DNA of 64,000 nt from Paenibacillus montanisoli (GCF_003268025.1 NZ_QLUW01000007.1:1-64000); one strand, 5' to 3'. Counted from the stretch's first letter, positions 19,378 to 27,746 are shown. Program-made: numbers and translations. The notes: generated from the sequence alone by a model not told the origin.

Positions 19378-20073
19378 TTGAGGATTAACAAGTTTATTAG
19401 CGAAACCGGTTATTGCTCCAGACGCGAGGCGGATAAGCTCGTGGAATCGGGACGCGTAACCATTAACGGCGTAACGGCAGAGCTTGGCAGCCAAGCGGAG
19501 CTCGGCGACGATGTACGAATCAACGGCAAGCCGATCGGCGCGCAGAAAAGCCATGTATATATTGCGCTGAACAAGCCGGTCGGCATCACAAGTACCACTG
19601 AAGCGGATGTAGAAGGCAATATTGTCGATTACGTCGGCCACCAGGAGCGGATCTTCCCGATCGGCCGATTGGATAAAGACTCGGAAGGGCTAATTCTGCT
19701 TACGAATGACGGGGATATCGTCAACCGGATTTTGCGGGCGGAAGGGAAGCACGAGAAGGAATATATCGTTACGGTGGACAGGCCGGTCACGCCAAGGTTT
19801 CTGAAGGCCATGAGCGAAGGCGTCCACATATTGGGGACGAAGACTCTTCCGTGCAAGGTCGTGAAGGAGAATGACCGCGTCTTCCGGATTACGCTGACCG
19901 AGGGCAAGAACCGGCAAATCCGTCGCATGTGCGCGGCATTCGGCTACAATGTACGGAAGCTGCGGCGCGTACGCATTATGAACATCCACCTGGGCCAGCT
20001 TGCGAACGGCAAATGGCGGGACCTGACGAGCGGCGAGCTGCAGGAGTTATTCGCGCTGCTCAATTATGGCTAA
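19378..20073 (+). CDS. rluF: 23S rRNA pseudouridine synthase (RluF-like)
   Basis: A 231-residue RsuA/RluF-family enzyme that isomerises uridine in rRNA. An N-terminal S4 RNA-binding domain ([20 protein letters not shown]) is followed by the catalytic domain with [17 protein letters not shown], where the Asp is the nucleophile, and [15 protein letters not shown]. The start is TTG 19378, behind GGGGTG. RluF type is chosen over RsuA or RluB by overall resemblance; position specificity is inferred. A strong terminator follows. Confidence 0.92.
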   Translation: MRINKFISETGYCSRREADKLVESGRVTINGVTAELGSQAELGDDVRINGKPIGAQKSHVYIALNKPVGITSTTEADVEGNIVDYVGHQERIFPIGRLDKDSEGLILLTNDGDIVNRILRAEGKHEKEYIVTVDRPVTPRFLKAMSEGVHILGTKTLPCKVVKENDRVFRITLTEGKNRQIRRMCAAFGYNVRKLRRVRIMNIHLGQLANGKWRDLTSGELQELFALLNYG

Positions 20074-20103
20074 GATCGACACTTTCCCGGGAAATAATAA
20101 AGA

Positions 20104-20146
20104 AACCAACATAGTCCGACAAACGGGTCGGCGATGTTGGTTTTTT
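20104..20146 (+). terminator. rluF terminator
   Basis: AACCAACAT with CCGAC pairs with GTCGG and ATGTTGGTT, then six T. Confidence 0.92.
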
Positions 20147-20242
20147 GATTTGCTTGGATTCGCTAAACGAGCGGTTTTGCCCTGAAAGCTAGCAATAATA
20201 ACATTTGTATTCCTAGAATACATGAAGTAAAATTATAAAGGA

Positions 20243-20270
20243 TTGTCAACGCTTTGCATAGAGGTATTTA
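20243..20270 (+). promoter_or_regulatory. Possible promoter upstream of the MurE-like gene
   Basis: TTGTCA (20243-20248) and TATTTA (20265-20270) with a 16-base spacer, in an AT-rich stretch. The transcript would run through the degraded ATP-grasp fragment into the MurE-like ligase and racemase. Confidence 0.35.
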
Positions 20271-20281
20271 TAAATATTATT

Positions 20282-20574
20282 TTCATGAGTTAGGCGTTAA
20301 GTTCTTTGAGGCCGTTAGATTCAAGGCTTCGCAAGATCGAGTTTAAGAAGGATGCGGTCACGGGTAAGTTCCACTTGATCGAATTCAATGTTCGGATTAC
20401 GGACTTCAATACATACCGTGAGCGGACTGGATCCCCGCTGCTTGCCGTTCGCAATATATGATAACCAAGCAGCTTTCGCTTGGACGAGCCATCCGAGATT
20501 GGAAGGATCCGAAGCCGGCCCTCGCGTTTTTGGGCAAGCTTGCAGGCAAAGCGTTCGGCAGATTCGGCCGCTAA
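20282..20574 (+). pseudogene. Degraded ATP-grasp ligase fragment
   Basis: No intact gene fits this 293-base stretch, but coding fragments in changing frames read like the C-terminal part of an ATP-grasp carboxylate-amine ligase. From 20339 the frame gives EFKKDAVTGKFHLIEFNVRI, the usual strand-turn-strand with the metal-binding Glu/Asn, and continues to an in-frame stop at PLLAVRNI. A shifted frame then gives LGRAIRDWKDPKPALAFLGK and ends with a normal stop at 20572-20574. At least one frameshift is needed and the N-terminal two-thirds is gone. It directly precedes a MurE-like ligase, so a three-enzyme unit may once have existed. Confidence 0.5.
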
Positions 20575-20599
20575 TCACAGGTAGAGAGGATTTTATTCT

Positions 20600-22108
20600 A
20601 TGACTAGATTACAGGAGCTGCTTCAAGCGACAGCGGTTGTCGGGTCGTTCCGGCCGGAGGAGAATCTTGAAGCAACCGGCATTTCCTATCACTCGCAGAA
20701 GGTGTCGCCCGGCGATCTCTTCGTCTGCATCACCGGCTATAGCACCGACGGGCACAAATATTTGCCTGATGCGGTGAAGAGCGGCGCAGCTGCCGCGATC
20801 GTGGAGCGCATCCAAGAGGACATCGCGATCCCGCAGTATGTGGTGCCGAACAGCCGGATTGCAATGGCGCAGCTGGCAGACGCATTTTATAGCCATCCGT
20901 CATCGAAGCTGAAGATGATCGGCATTACGGCCACCAACGGCAAAACAACCACGACTTACATGACGAATGCGATTTTGGAGCAGCACGGACTGAAGACAGG
21001 ATTGATCGGGACGGTCGTCATCAAGATCGATGACGTTAAAATTCCATCGGAGCTGACGACGCCGGAATCGCTTGACCTGCAGTCTTACTTGAAGCAAATG
21101 GTCGACCGCGACGTGACCCATGTCAGCATGGAGGTTTCCTCGGCTGCGCTGGAGTCGCACCGGGTGGAGACGGTCGGTTACGATATTGTCTGCTTTAACA
21201 ATCTAAGCCGCGAGCATATCGATTCGCACGGCACGTTCGAGAAGTATTTCGAGGCGAAGGCGAGTCTGATTCGAGGGGCAAGCGAGCATAGCTCGGCCGT
21301 CTTGAACCTGGACAATGAGCATGCGGCTTCGCTCGTCGGCCAGACACGCGCGAATGTCATTACGTACGGGCTGAAGAGCACTGAAGGCACGCTGCACTGC
21401 AAGGATTTAGACTTATCCACGGGGCGTGCGAAGTTCACCGTTGAAATAATAAAGCCGTTCAAAGGCGACGGCGTCGAATATACGCCTGGCGAGTTCCGCG
21501 TGGAGCTGCGCATTCCGGGGCTGCACTCGGTGTATAACTCCATGGCGGCCATTGCGATCGCGCTGCTGTGCGGCGTTCCGGTTGCGACTATTCAAGAGGC
21601 GCTGCGTACATTTGGCGGGGTAGAGAGACGCTTCGAATTCATTCACGAGGATGAATTCATTATCGTGGACGATCATTTTGCCAATCCCGGAAACATTGAC
21701 GTGACGTTGGAAACGCTCCGTTACATGGACTATGAGCAGTGTCATTTCGTCTATGCGATCCGCGGCAATCGCGGGCCGATCATTAACCGCGAGAACGCGG
21801 AAGCGATCGTGAAATGGATGAACCGGCTCGAGATGCACGAAATTATCGCGACGCGGAGCGCATCCCATGTGAACAAGAACAATACGGTCTCCGATGAGGA
21901 GACGGATGTGTTCCTGGAGGTTATGAATGAAGCAGGCATCGAGGTAAAGCTGTACCGGGAATTGCCGGATGCCATCGCACACGCGTTGTCCAAGGCCGGT
22001 CGCGGCGACCTGATTCTGCTGGCAGGCTGCCAAGGCATGGATCCAGGCGCGGAGATTGCGCTGGAGCTGTTGAAGGAGCCGGTTTCGAAGCAGGGCGCCG
22101 AAGGGTAA
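20600..22108 (+). CDS. MurE-like Mur ligase, non-canonical
   Basis: A 502-residue ATP-dependent Mur ligase. Seen: ATP loop TATNGKTTTTYM, VSMEVSSAALESHRVE, FNNLSREHIDSHG, and the carbamylated-Lys region YFEAKASLI. All three Mur domains are present. However, the diaminopimelate-recognition DNPR motif of true MurE is replaced by ATRSASHV, and the GKGHE motif by GCQGMDPG, so the amino acid or acceptor is probably different. ATG 20600 follows AGAGAGGA. The Asp/Glu racemase gene starts 31 bases after it. It is likely a paralogue rather than the housekeeping murE, which normally lies in the division cluster. Substrate unknown. Confidence 0.85.
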   Translation: MTRLQELLQATAVVGSFRPEENLEATGISYHSQKVSPGDLFVCITGYSTDGHKYLPDAVKSGAAAAIVERIQEDIAIPQYVVPNSRIAMAQLADAFYSHPSSKLKMIGITATNGKTTTTYMTNAILEQHGLKTGLIGTVVIKIDDVKIPSELTTPESLDLQSYLKQMVDRDVTHVSMEVSSAALESHRVETVGYDIVCFNNLSREHIDSHGTFEKYFEAKASLIRGASEHSSAVLNLDNEHAASLVGQTRANVITYGLKSTEGTLHCKDLDLSTGRAKFTVEIIKPFKGDGVEYTPGEFRVELRIPGLHSVYNSMAAIAIALLCGVPVATIQEALRTFGGVERRFEFIHEDEFIIVDDHFANPGNIDVTLETLRYMDYEQCHFVYAIRGNRGPIINRENAEAIVKWMNRLEMHEIIATRSASHVNKNNTVSDEETDVFLEVMNEAGIEVKLYRELPDAIAHALSKAGRGDLILLAGCQGMDPGAEIALELLKEPVSKQGAEG

Positions 22109-22139
22109 CAATATAGATTAACTCATAAAAGTAGGTAGA

Positions 22140-22844
22140 ATGATGGAACATAAACGGCGGTTAGGTGTGCTAGGCGGAATGGGGCCGAAGGCGACGAGCG
22201 TATTTATCGATCAAATTATCGAAAGCACGGTTGCGGATAGGGATCAGGATCATATCGATATGGTTATCCTGAATCATGCTTCGCTGCCCGATCGGACTCA
22301 TGTCATTCTTGAAAATTGTCCCGAACAGTTTCTGCGCGCGATCGAGAAGGATATTCGGCTTCTGGAGTATGCCGAGGTAGCCAATATCGCGATTCCGTGC
22401 AACACCGCTCACTACTACGTGAATGAAATGCAGCAGATGACGAAGATTCCGATCATCAACATGGTTGAGGAAACGATGAAGGTCATTCATGAAGCATATG
22501 GCGATGACTGCAAGGTCGGCATACTTGCGACGAACGGTACGCTGCACAGCGGCATATACAGCGAGTCGGCACGCAAGTACAACATGGTGCCTCACTTGCC
22601 GTCCGATCCGGTTCAGCAGCAGATTATGAATATTATTTATCGGGATATTAAGCGCGGCGTTCAGATCGACCCGAAGGAGCTTGAATCCATTATCCAGCAT
22701 CTGATTGAAGACGATGGGTGCCAATGTATCATTATCGCTTGTACCGAATTGTCGATTATCCCGCTTAGCGGCGAAGCGAAACAGCACTGCGTCGATGCGA
22801 TGGACGTGCTGGTGAAGAAATCGATTGAGCTTTCCTTGAACTAA
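22140..22844 (+). CDS. Aspartate/glutamate racemase family protein
   Basis: A 234-residue cofactor-independent racemase of the Asp/Glu/RacX type. The start RRLGVLGGMGPKATSVFI is the family signature; the two catalytic Cys are in IPCNTAHYY and IIACTELSI. It is not MurI, which is encoded separately at 34216. Coupling to the MurE-like ligase suggests it supplies a D-amino acid to that ligase, an inference from position only. A perfect terminator follows 5 bases after the stop codon. Confidence 0.92.
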   Translation: MMEHKRRLGVLGGMGPKATSVFIDQIIESTVADRDQDHIDMVILNHASLPDRTHVILENCPEQFLRAIEKDIRLLEYAEVANIAIPCNTAHYYVNEMQQMTKIPIINMVEETMKVIHEAYGDDCKVGILATNGTLHSGIYSESARKYNMVPHLPSDPVQQQIMNIIYRDIKRGVQIDPKELESIIQHLIEDDGCQCIIIACTELSIIPLSGEAKQHCVDAMDVLVKKSIELSLN

Positions 22845-22848
22845 AGAG

Positions 22849-22893
22849 AAAAACCGTCAGTGCGACTATAAGTCGCTCTGGCGGTTTTTTTGG
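22849..22893. terminator. Terminator between racemase and motB
   Basis: AAACCG, CAG and GCGAC pair with GTCGC, CTG and CGGTTT, with seven T after it. It lies between two convergent genes. Confidence 0.9.
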
Positions 22894-22898
22894 TTTCG

Positions 22899-23726
22899 TT
22901 ATTTTTTGTCGGCGGCAGCGGAGGCGGATACAACTGTAGTATTTGTTGTATCCGTGTACTTCCGCATAATGGAGACTTCCACGCGGCGGTTCTTGGAGCG
23001 GCCTTCGACCGTTGAATTCTTCGCAACCGGGTGATACTCTCCATAGCCGATGGTGCTGAAGAGATGAGGGTCGAGATTCTTGTTGAGCAGAAGAATATCC
23101 AGGAATCGCAGCGCCCGCATGGAGCTTAAATCCCAGTTGGACTCGAATTCCGCGTTGTTGATCGGCACGTTGTCGGTATGGCCGGATACTTCGACCTGAT
23201 AGTCCGGATATTTCTGCAGCATGCTGGAAATTTCGACGGCCAGCTTACGCGATTCCGGCTTGACCTTCGCGCTGCCCGGAGCAAACAAGGAGCTGTCGCT
23301 GATCGTAATCGTCAGCTGGGATTGGTTCAGCTTCGTATCGAGCTGGGTCGTTAAGCCGTTCGATTTGATGTAATTGTCGACCTGCTTCTTCAGCTTCTCC
23401 AGATCCTCTTGTTCTTTCTTCTTCAGCGCCTCGATATTCTCTTGCTTGGACATGTCCGCGTTTTCTTTATGACGTTTGCTTTCGGTCGTATCCTCAAACT
23501 GATTGGCATTCGAGATGACCGCGGATTGCTCCAGCACGCCGACGCCGCTGCTGAAGGCGATGTTGAACGCTTTGCTCATATCTTGAAATTTCTTCGAATC
23601 CGTCGAGCTCATGGCATACAATACAATAAATAAGGCGAGTAATAGGGTAAGGAGGTCGGCATACGGGATCAGCCAGGTTTCGTCCGCATGCTCTTCATGA
23701 TGCTCTTTTCTATGCTTTTTGCTCAA
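22899..23726 (-). CDS. motB: Flagellar motor stator protein MotB
   Basis: A 275-residue stator subunit. The single membrane segment PYADLLTLLLALFIVLYAMS carries the ion-binding Asp. A plug/linker with charged coiled-coil (about residues 85-130) is followed by an OmpA-like peptidoglycan-binding domain (VEVSGHTDNVPINN, RALRFLDILL, NRRVEVSIMR). The residues around the Asp look like H+-type MotB. It overlaps motA by 17 bases, so they are translationally coupled. Confidence 0.95.
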   Translation of the reverse strand: MSKKHRKEHHEEHADETWLIPYADLLTLLLALFIVLYAMSSTDSKKFQDMSKAFNIAFSSGVGVLEQSAVISNANQFEDTTESKRHKENADMSKQENIEALKKKEQEDLEKLKKQVDNYIKSNGLTTQLDTKLNQSQLTITISDSSLFAPGSAKVKPESRKLAVEISSMLQKYPDYQVEVSGHTDNVPINNAEFESNWDLSSMRALRFLDILLLNKNLDPHLFSTIGYGEYHPVAKNSTVEGRSKNRRVEVSIMRKYTDTTNTTVVSASAAADKK

Positions 23727-24510
23727 TACCCTCTGCCCCCTTCTGGCTCAGGTTGTAGCGTTCCGTCGGCGTCAAGAAGACCGAGAGCTTCTGGTTGATG
23801 GCAATGGTGGATACGCCGGATTGGATGGACAGCAAGCCTTCGACCATCATGAGGCGCAGTTCGACCTCGCGTTTAGAAAGGCGCTTCAGCTTATTTGCAA
23901 TTGGGTGCCATAATACGTAACCTGTGAATATACCTAGAAGTGTAGCAACGAATGCAGCTGCGATCGCATGTGCCAGCTTCTCCATGTCGCTCATGTCGGC
24001 CAGCGCCGCGATCAGACCGATTACGGCTCCGAGCACCCCGAGCGTAGGCGCATACATGCCGGCCTGCGAGAAGATGAGCGCTCCGGCCCGGTGACGTTCT
24101 TCGGTTGCGGCAATATCTTCAAGCAGCACGTCGCGGACGAGGTCTTGATCGTTGCCGTCTATAATCATCCGCATGCCGTTGCGCAGAAACTGATCCGGAA
24201 TGTCGTCGACTTTGGATTCCAATGCAAGCAGGCCTTCGCGGCGCGTAATCGTTGCCCATTCCATGAAGAGGGCGATGACTTCCTCGCGGGGCAGCAGGTT
24301 TTGCACGGTGAAGATCATTTTGATCAGCTTCGGAAACTTCTTCAGCTCGCTAAGAGGAAAGCCAATGAAGAGAGAAGCGGCGGTACCGACGATGATGATA
24401 ACAAAAGCAGCCGGGTTGATTAGGTTGGCAATCGGCGCGCCTTTCAGCGTCATACCCAGAAGAACGGCTATGAGTCCGAGTACGATACCAATAATAGTCG
24501 ATTTTTCCAT
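23710..24510 (-). CDS. motA: Flagellar motor stator protein MotA
   Basis: A 266-residue four-pass membrane protein forming the ion channel of the flagellar motor with MotB. Seen: IIGIVLGLIAVLLGM (segment 1), INPAAFVIIIVGTAASLFIGFP (2), a cytoplasmic loop with Arg/Glu pairs (about 90-150), then GVLGAVIGLIAAL (3) and FVATLLGIFTGYVLWHPI (4). The leader is long and contains several hairpins. Presence of stators implies flagella, though no other motility genes are in the window. Confidence 0.96.
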   Translation of the reverse strand: MEKSTIIGIVLGLIAVLLGMTLKGAPIANLINPAAFVIIIVGTAASLFIGFPLSELKKFPKLIKMIFTVQNLLPREEVIALFMEWATITRREGLLALESKVDDIPDQFLRNGMRMIIDGNDQDLVRDVLLEDIAATEERHRAGALIFSQAGMYAPTLGVLGAVIGLIAALADMSDMEKLAHAIAAAFVATLLGIFTGYVLWHPIANKLKRLSKREVELRLMMVEGLLSIQSGVSTIAINQKLSVFLTPTERYNLSQKGAEGIEQKA

Positions 24511-24547
24511 GACACACCTCGTCTAGTAAGATAATAAGGACATCGTA

Positions 24548-24564
24548 AACCGGCTGTGCCGGTT
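24548..24564 (-). other. Hairpin in the motA leader
   Basis: AACCGGC pairs perfectly with GCCGGTT across three bases, about 40 bases before the motA start codon. A second hairpin (TCTGA/TCAGA) lies further upstream at about 24599-24612. Confidence 0.5.
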
Positions 24565-24628
24565 AAGTCCCGGGAGCGGGATAACAACGGACGGCAATCT
24601 GATGTGTCAGACTGACAAAAAGAACGCC

Positions 24629-24655
24629 ATTTCGACAGACTATCTCTATTTTATA
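24629..24655 (-). promoter_or_regulatory. Possible sigma-D motility promoter for motAB
   Basis: On the minus strand TATA, 15 bases, then GTCGAAAT; consensus is TAAA-N15-GCCGATAT, so there are several mismatches. The TTGACG nearby could belong to a sigma-A promoter instead. Confidence 0.3.
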
Positions 24656-24772
24656 TCGTCAAAAAAAGGCTCGCAGATTAGAGCAAACAGGATGTTTTAG
24701 CAGTTTTCATCGGATTTCGTGTAGAATGTAGGAATAAGCGGTGAATGATCACGGAAAAGTGAGGGAAATGCG

Positions 24773-25066
24773 ATGGGAGTTAAACACGCGAGAGAGTACA
24801 GCGATATTTTGGGAGAGCTGGCGGAGGCGATTCACTCGATCGGGGACGGGTATCTTTTCTTTGAGATGGAGCCCGCCGATTGGGCGGAGCTCGAGGAAGG
24901 GCAGCGCTTCGAATTAATGGAGGCGCTTGCGGACGATGTGTTCTATGCGCTTGGCGAGGATCCGGTCATCCATGTGGGAAGCGGGATCGTGGCGTACCGG
25001 CCGAAGCATCACATCATCGAAGTGTCGGTCGACGAGAAGGAAAGCCGGATCATTCGGCTGATCTAG
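24773..25066 (+). CDS. Conserved hypothetical protein, 97 residues
   Basis: A small acidic soluble protein (MGVKHAREYSDILGELAEAIH). The first half is helical and the second half (PVIHVGSGIVAYRPKHHIIEV) beta-like. No signal peptide, membrane segment or catalytic motif. GTGAGGG precedes the start. It is 21 bases upstream of phhB and probably co-transcribed with it. I do not recognise a family. Confidence 0.75.
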   Translation: MGVKHAREYSDILGELAEAIHSIGDGYLFFEMEPADWAELEEGQRFELMEALADDVFYALGEDPVIHVGSGIVAYRPKHHIIEVSVDEKESRIIRLI

Positions 25067-25087
25067 ATTCGGAAGGAGGGGGATTGG

Positions 25088-25402
25088 ATGGCGAAGATGG
25101 AGAAGATGCCGGTGGACGCGGCGGATGAGGCAATCGCGTCGCTTCCCGGCTGGTCGCGCCAGGATGAGAAATGGATGCAGGGCGGCTACCGGTTCCCCAC
25201 GTTCATGGAGGCGATTGCCTTCGTTGGGAGGGTTGCGGCCATCGCGGAGGAGATGAACCATCATCCGTTCATCGGCATCGATTACAAGAAAGTGACGCTG
25301 CGCTTGACGACCTGGCATGCGGGAGGCTTAACGGAGCTCGATATGCAGTCGGCGAGGCGATATAACGAGGCCTTTAAGGCGCCGGCTCCCGGGAACGGGT
25401 AG
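25088..25402 (+). CDS. phhB: 4a-hydroxytetrahydrobiopterin dehydratase
   Basis: Pterin-4a-carbinolamine dehydratase, which recycles the pterin cofactor of aromatic amino acid hydroxylases. The 104-residue protein has the family signature EMNHHPFIGIDYKKVTLRL with the two catalytic His, then TWHAGGLTELD. No phenylalanine hydroxylase gene is in the window. GAAGGAGGGGG precedes ATG 25088. The terminator stem begins inside the coding region and includes the stop codon. Confidence 0.92.
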   Translation: MAKMEKMPVDAADEAIASLPGWSRQDEKWMQGGYRFPTFMEAIAFVGRVAAIAEEMNHHPFIGIDYKKVTLRLTTWHAGGLTELDMQSARRYNEAFKAPAPGNG

Positions 25403-25415
25403 CCGGCGTTTTTTT
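25380..25415 (+). terminator. phhB terminator overlapping the stop codon
   Basis: CGCCGGCT (25380-25387) pairs with AGCCGGCG (25401-25408), then seven T. The TAG stop lies at 25400-25402, inside the stem. Confidence 0.92.
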
Positions 25416-25429
25416 GTGTTGAACATGGT

Positions 25430-25473
25430 AAAAAAGAGCCCGCCCCGCGCTTGGCAGCGCTAGGGTCGGGCTC
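25430..25473 (-). terminator. Terminator of the DUF378 gene
   Basis: On the minus strand GAGCCCG pairs with CGGGCTC with an inner GCGCT/AGCGC stem, followed by six T. Confidence 0.88.
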
Positions 25474-25527
25474 CTATGTGTGCAAATGGGGACGATCCGC
25501 TTATTTAGGATGCGGACAGGGGGTCTG

Positions 25528-25731
25528 TCAATCTTCCGACGATACTTTGGAGAAGAAGGATAGGCCGTAGAGGGCAGCTAACCCGACAATAATGTACACG
25601 ATTTTTGCGCCAACGGAATCTGAACCATCAAAAACTTCTGAAACGACATCATACTCAAATAGACCGATGACCAGCAAATGCAACCCGCCGAGAATCAGGA
25701 CTAATAAGCTGACGATGTTCAAAGCTTTCAT
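25528..25731 (-). CDS. DUF378 small membrane protein
   Basis: A 67-residue protein with two membrane segments: ALNIVSLLVLILGGLHLLVIG and VYIIVGLAALYGLSFF. This is the layout of DUF378 (YuzA-like) proteins. The linker FEYDVVSEVFDGSDSVG is acidic. GGAGGCGGG lies just before its ATG. Function unknown. Confidence 0.88.
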   Translation of the reverse strand: MKALNIVSLLVLILGGLHLLVIGLFEYDVVSEVFDGSDSVGAKIVYIIVGLAALYGLSFFSKVSSED

Positions 25732-25858
25732 TGGACCCGCCTCCTTAATGGGTGATGACTCGTGACATTATACGGATATGCGGGTGCAGGTTGTTTTAGC
25801 ACGATAAAAAAGTAAGCGCAGTCCCGGCAGGGGCGGCGCTTGGGTGTTACATCGGATG

Positions 25859-26389
25859 TTAGCGGGCTTCGGTACGTGTGTAGCACATACAATGGACCGT
25901 TACGTCGCCGGCAGCCGTAGGCTTCTCATACGTGTCGGTAATGACGAATCCAGCTCGTTCGTAGGTGCGGATGGCATGCGTATTCCAGACGTGAACTTCC
26001 AGGTCAATTTCATCCTCTGGCGCGCGGCGAATGGCTTCCGCCACGATCGCTTGCACGAGGAAGAAGCCAAGTCCCTGCCCTTGTCCGCATAGGTCCGGCC
26101 GCAGGCCAAGCCCGATTCGCGTCACGCCGAGCAGCGGAAAAAACTGCGCGAAGCCGATCAAGGCGCCGTCGCCATCTGTGACCGCGGCATACTGCTGCTG
26201 GCGGATGTAGGCGTCACCGAACTCGATGCCGAGCTGCTGCATAACCTCCCAGGTCGACCAGTTATAGAAGTCGAATGGCGGCTCATAGCGCCAGGTGCTG
26301 AGCTCCTCGGCGAGTGCGTCGGAGAGCGGTACGACGTTGAAGGTATATTTTACTGCAGGTATGGGGTGGTTAGGCGTGTTAGAGGTCAT
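25859..26389 (-). CDS. GNAT family N-acetyltransferase
   Basis: A 176-residue cytosolic acetyltransferase. The acetyl-CoA loop is in LGLRPDLCGQGQGLGFFL (motif A, here QGQGLG), and VWNTHAIRTYERAGF is the usual C-terminal helix/strand. GAGGAG lies 9 bases before ATG 26389. The frame is open further to 26623, but that part overlaps the divergent sulfurtransferase. Substrate unknown. Confidence 0.9.
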   Translation of the reverse strand: MTSNTPNHPIPAVKYTFNVVPLSDALAEELSTWRYEPPFDFYNWSTWEVMQQLGIEFGDAYIRQQQYAAVTDGDGALIGFAQFFPLLGVTRIGLGLRPDLCGQGQGLGFFLVQAIVAEAIRRAPEDEIDLEVHVWNTHAIRTYERAGFVITDTYEKPTAAGDVTVHCMCYTRTEAR

Positions 26390-26534
26390 GGATAGGGACT
26401 CCTCATGGATTTCGGACCGGTTCATTTCATTTATCGTAACAGAAACGGCGAAGTGGTGGAAGCTTGGCCGGAATGCTGTATAATTTAAGCTAATGAGATT
26501 GAATTGAAGAGGTAGAGGAAGGCGGCTGATAAGG

Positions 26535-27371
26535 ATGAACAATATCGTATCGTTAAAATGGTTGCTTGCCCGCATGTATGAGTCGGATGTGGTTATCGTC
26601 GACTGCTGCTTCCAACTGGGCAAGCCGGAGTCCGGCCGCGAGGCGTATACGGAATCGCATATTCCGGGCGCGGTGTATTTGGACTTGGAAAAGGATCTAT
26701 CCTCGCCTGTAGAGGAGCATGGCGGCCGTCATCCGCTTCCGGACATCGCGGCGCTGACGGCTACGCTCAGCCGAGTGGGGATCAACAATGAATCGCGGGT
26801 TATCGCGTATGATGATCAAGGAGGGGCGATGGCTTCGCGGCTGTGGTGGCTGCTGAAGTACCTGGGCCACGAGCAGGTTTATGTGATGGACGAGGGGTTC
26901 ACGGCCTGGAAGAATGCCGGGTTCCCGGTGTCGGCGGAGCAGAAGGTGCTCATTCCGAGCCAGTTCCTCGCGACCGTTCAGCATAACATGCTGGTCGAGG
27001 TGGAGGAAGTGCAGGAGAAGCTCGGCCAAGCCGGAGTTACGATTGTGGATTCGCGCGAAGGCGCGCGGTATCGCGGCGAGGCGGAGCCGATTGACCGCGT
27101 AGCCGGCCATATTCCAGGCGCGATCAACCGCTTCTGGGCGGAAGGCCGCGATGCGGACGGCAAGTGGAAGAGCGCGGAGGCGCAGGAGGCCCGGTTTGTA
27201 GGACTGCCGAAGGACGGCGAGCTGGTCGTTTACTGTGGCTCGGGCGTGACGGCTTGCCCGAACGTGCTCGCGCTGCAGGAAGCGGGCTTCACGAATGTGA
27301 AGCTGTATGCGGGGAGCTGGAGCGATTGGATTAGTTATGAGGGGAATCCGGTGGCTGTCGGAAACGAATAA
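26535..27371 (+). CDS. Sulfurtransferase (3-mercaptopyruvate type, two rhodanese domains)
   Basis: A 278-residue tandem-rhodanese protein that moves sulfane sulfur from thiosulfate or mercaptopyruvate to thiophilic acceptors. The first domain (VIVDCCFQLGKPE, HIPGAVYLDLE, HPLPD) is structural; the second ends in the active-site loop YCGSGVTACPN with the catalytic Cys. The loop CGSGVT is closer to mercaptopyruvate enzymes than to thiosulfate enzymes. ATG 26535 follows AGAGGAAGG. A strong terminator follows. Confidence 0.92.
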   Translation: MNNIVSLKWLLARMYESDVVIVDCCFQLGKPESGREAYTESHIPGAVYLDLEKDLSSPVEEHGGRHPLPDIAALTATLSRVGINNESRVIAYDDQGGAMASRLWWLLKYLGHEQVYVMDEGFTAWKNAGFPVSAEQKVLIPSQFLATVQHNMLVEVEEVQEKLGQAGVTIVDSREGARYRGEAEPIDRVAGHIPGAINRFWAEGRDADGKWKSAEAQEARFVGLPKDGELVVYCGSGVTACPNVLALQEAGFTNVKLYAGSWSDWISYEGNPVAVGNE

Positions 27372-27404
27372 ATGCGGAATAACACATAGTCGTATTAGCG
27401 GTTT

Positions 27405-27447
27405 AATACAGAGCACGGCGAGATAGCTGCCGTTGCTCTGTATTTTT
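27405..27447 (+). terminator. Sulfurtransferase gene terminator
   Basis: ATACAGAGCACGGC pairs with GCCGTTGCTCTGTAT, then TTTTT. Its right arm contains the 15-mer CTGCCGTTGCTCTGT that recurs at 31366. Confidence 0.93.
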
Positions 27448-27585
27448 TATGGGCCGCTGGAAGGCGCTCATAACGGATTTCATCAAGATGGGCTGATGGA
27501 CTTGAAGTGCTCTCTGACTCGATTCATAGATGGCAAGCCTTAATGTACGAAGATAGGGCATAAAAAGAAAAAGGCAACCAAGTAT

Positions 27586-27599
27586 TGTAAGCGCTTTGA
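27586..27599 (+). promoter_or_regulatory. cre (CcpA) site
   Basis: TGTAAGCGCTTTGA matches the catabolite-responsive element TGWAANCGNTNWCA with one mismatch. It lies about 150 bases before the secreted phosphoesterase gene and would overlap a weak TTGAAT -35 at 27596-27601. Confidence 0.6.
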
Positions 27600-27616
27600 A
27601 TTCGGTGTAACCTACA

Positions 27617-27656
27617 AATAACAACTAATAACAACTGATAGCAACTAAAACAACAT
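27617..27656 (+). repeat. Tandem decamer repeats
   Basis: AATAACAACT at 27617 and 27627 are identical; GATAGCAACT (27637) and AAAACAACAT (27647) are diverged copies. Four units in phase, one helical turn each, between the cre site and the gene start. Confidence 0.75.
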
Positions 27657-27746
27657 TATGAAAAACGAGGGATGCCATGGAGGACGGGGAAACGCACATT
27701 CTGTCTCGTATTCTTAAGCATTAACATTAGGAGGAGAAATAAAAAG

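Noticed and set aside
26390-26623. N-terminal extension of the GNAT gene upstream of 26389
   Set aside because: It overlaps the divergent sulfurtransferase gene and its promoter, and GAGGAG points to the shorter start.
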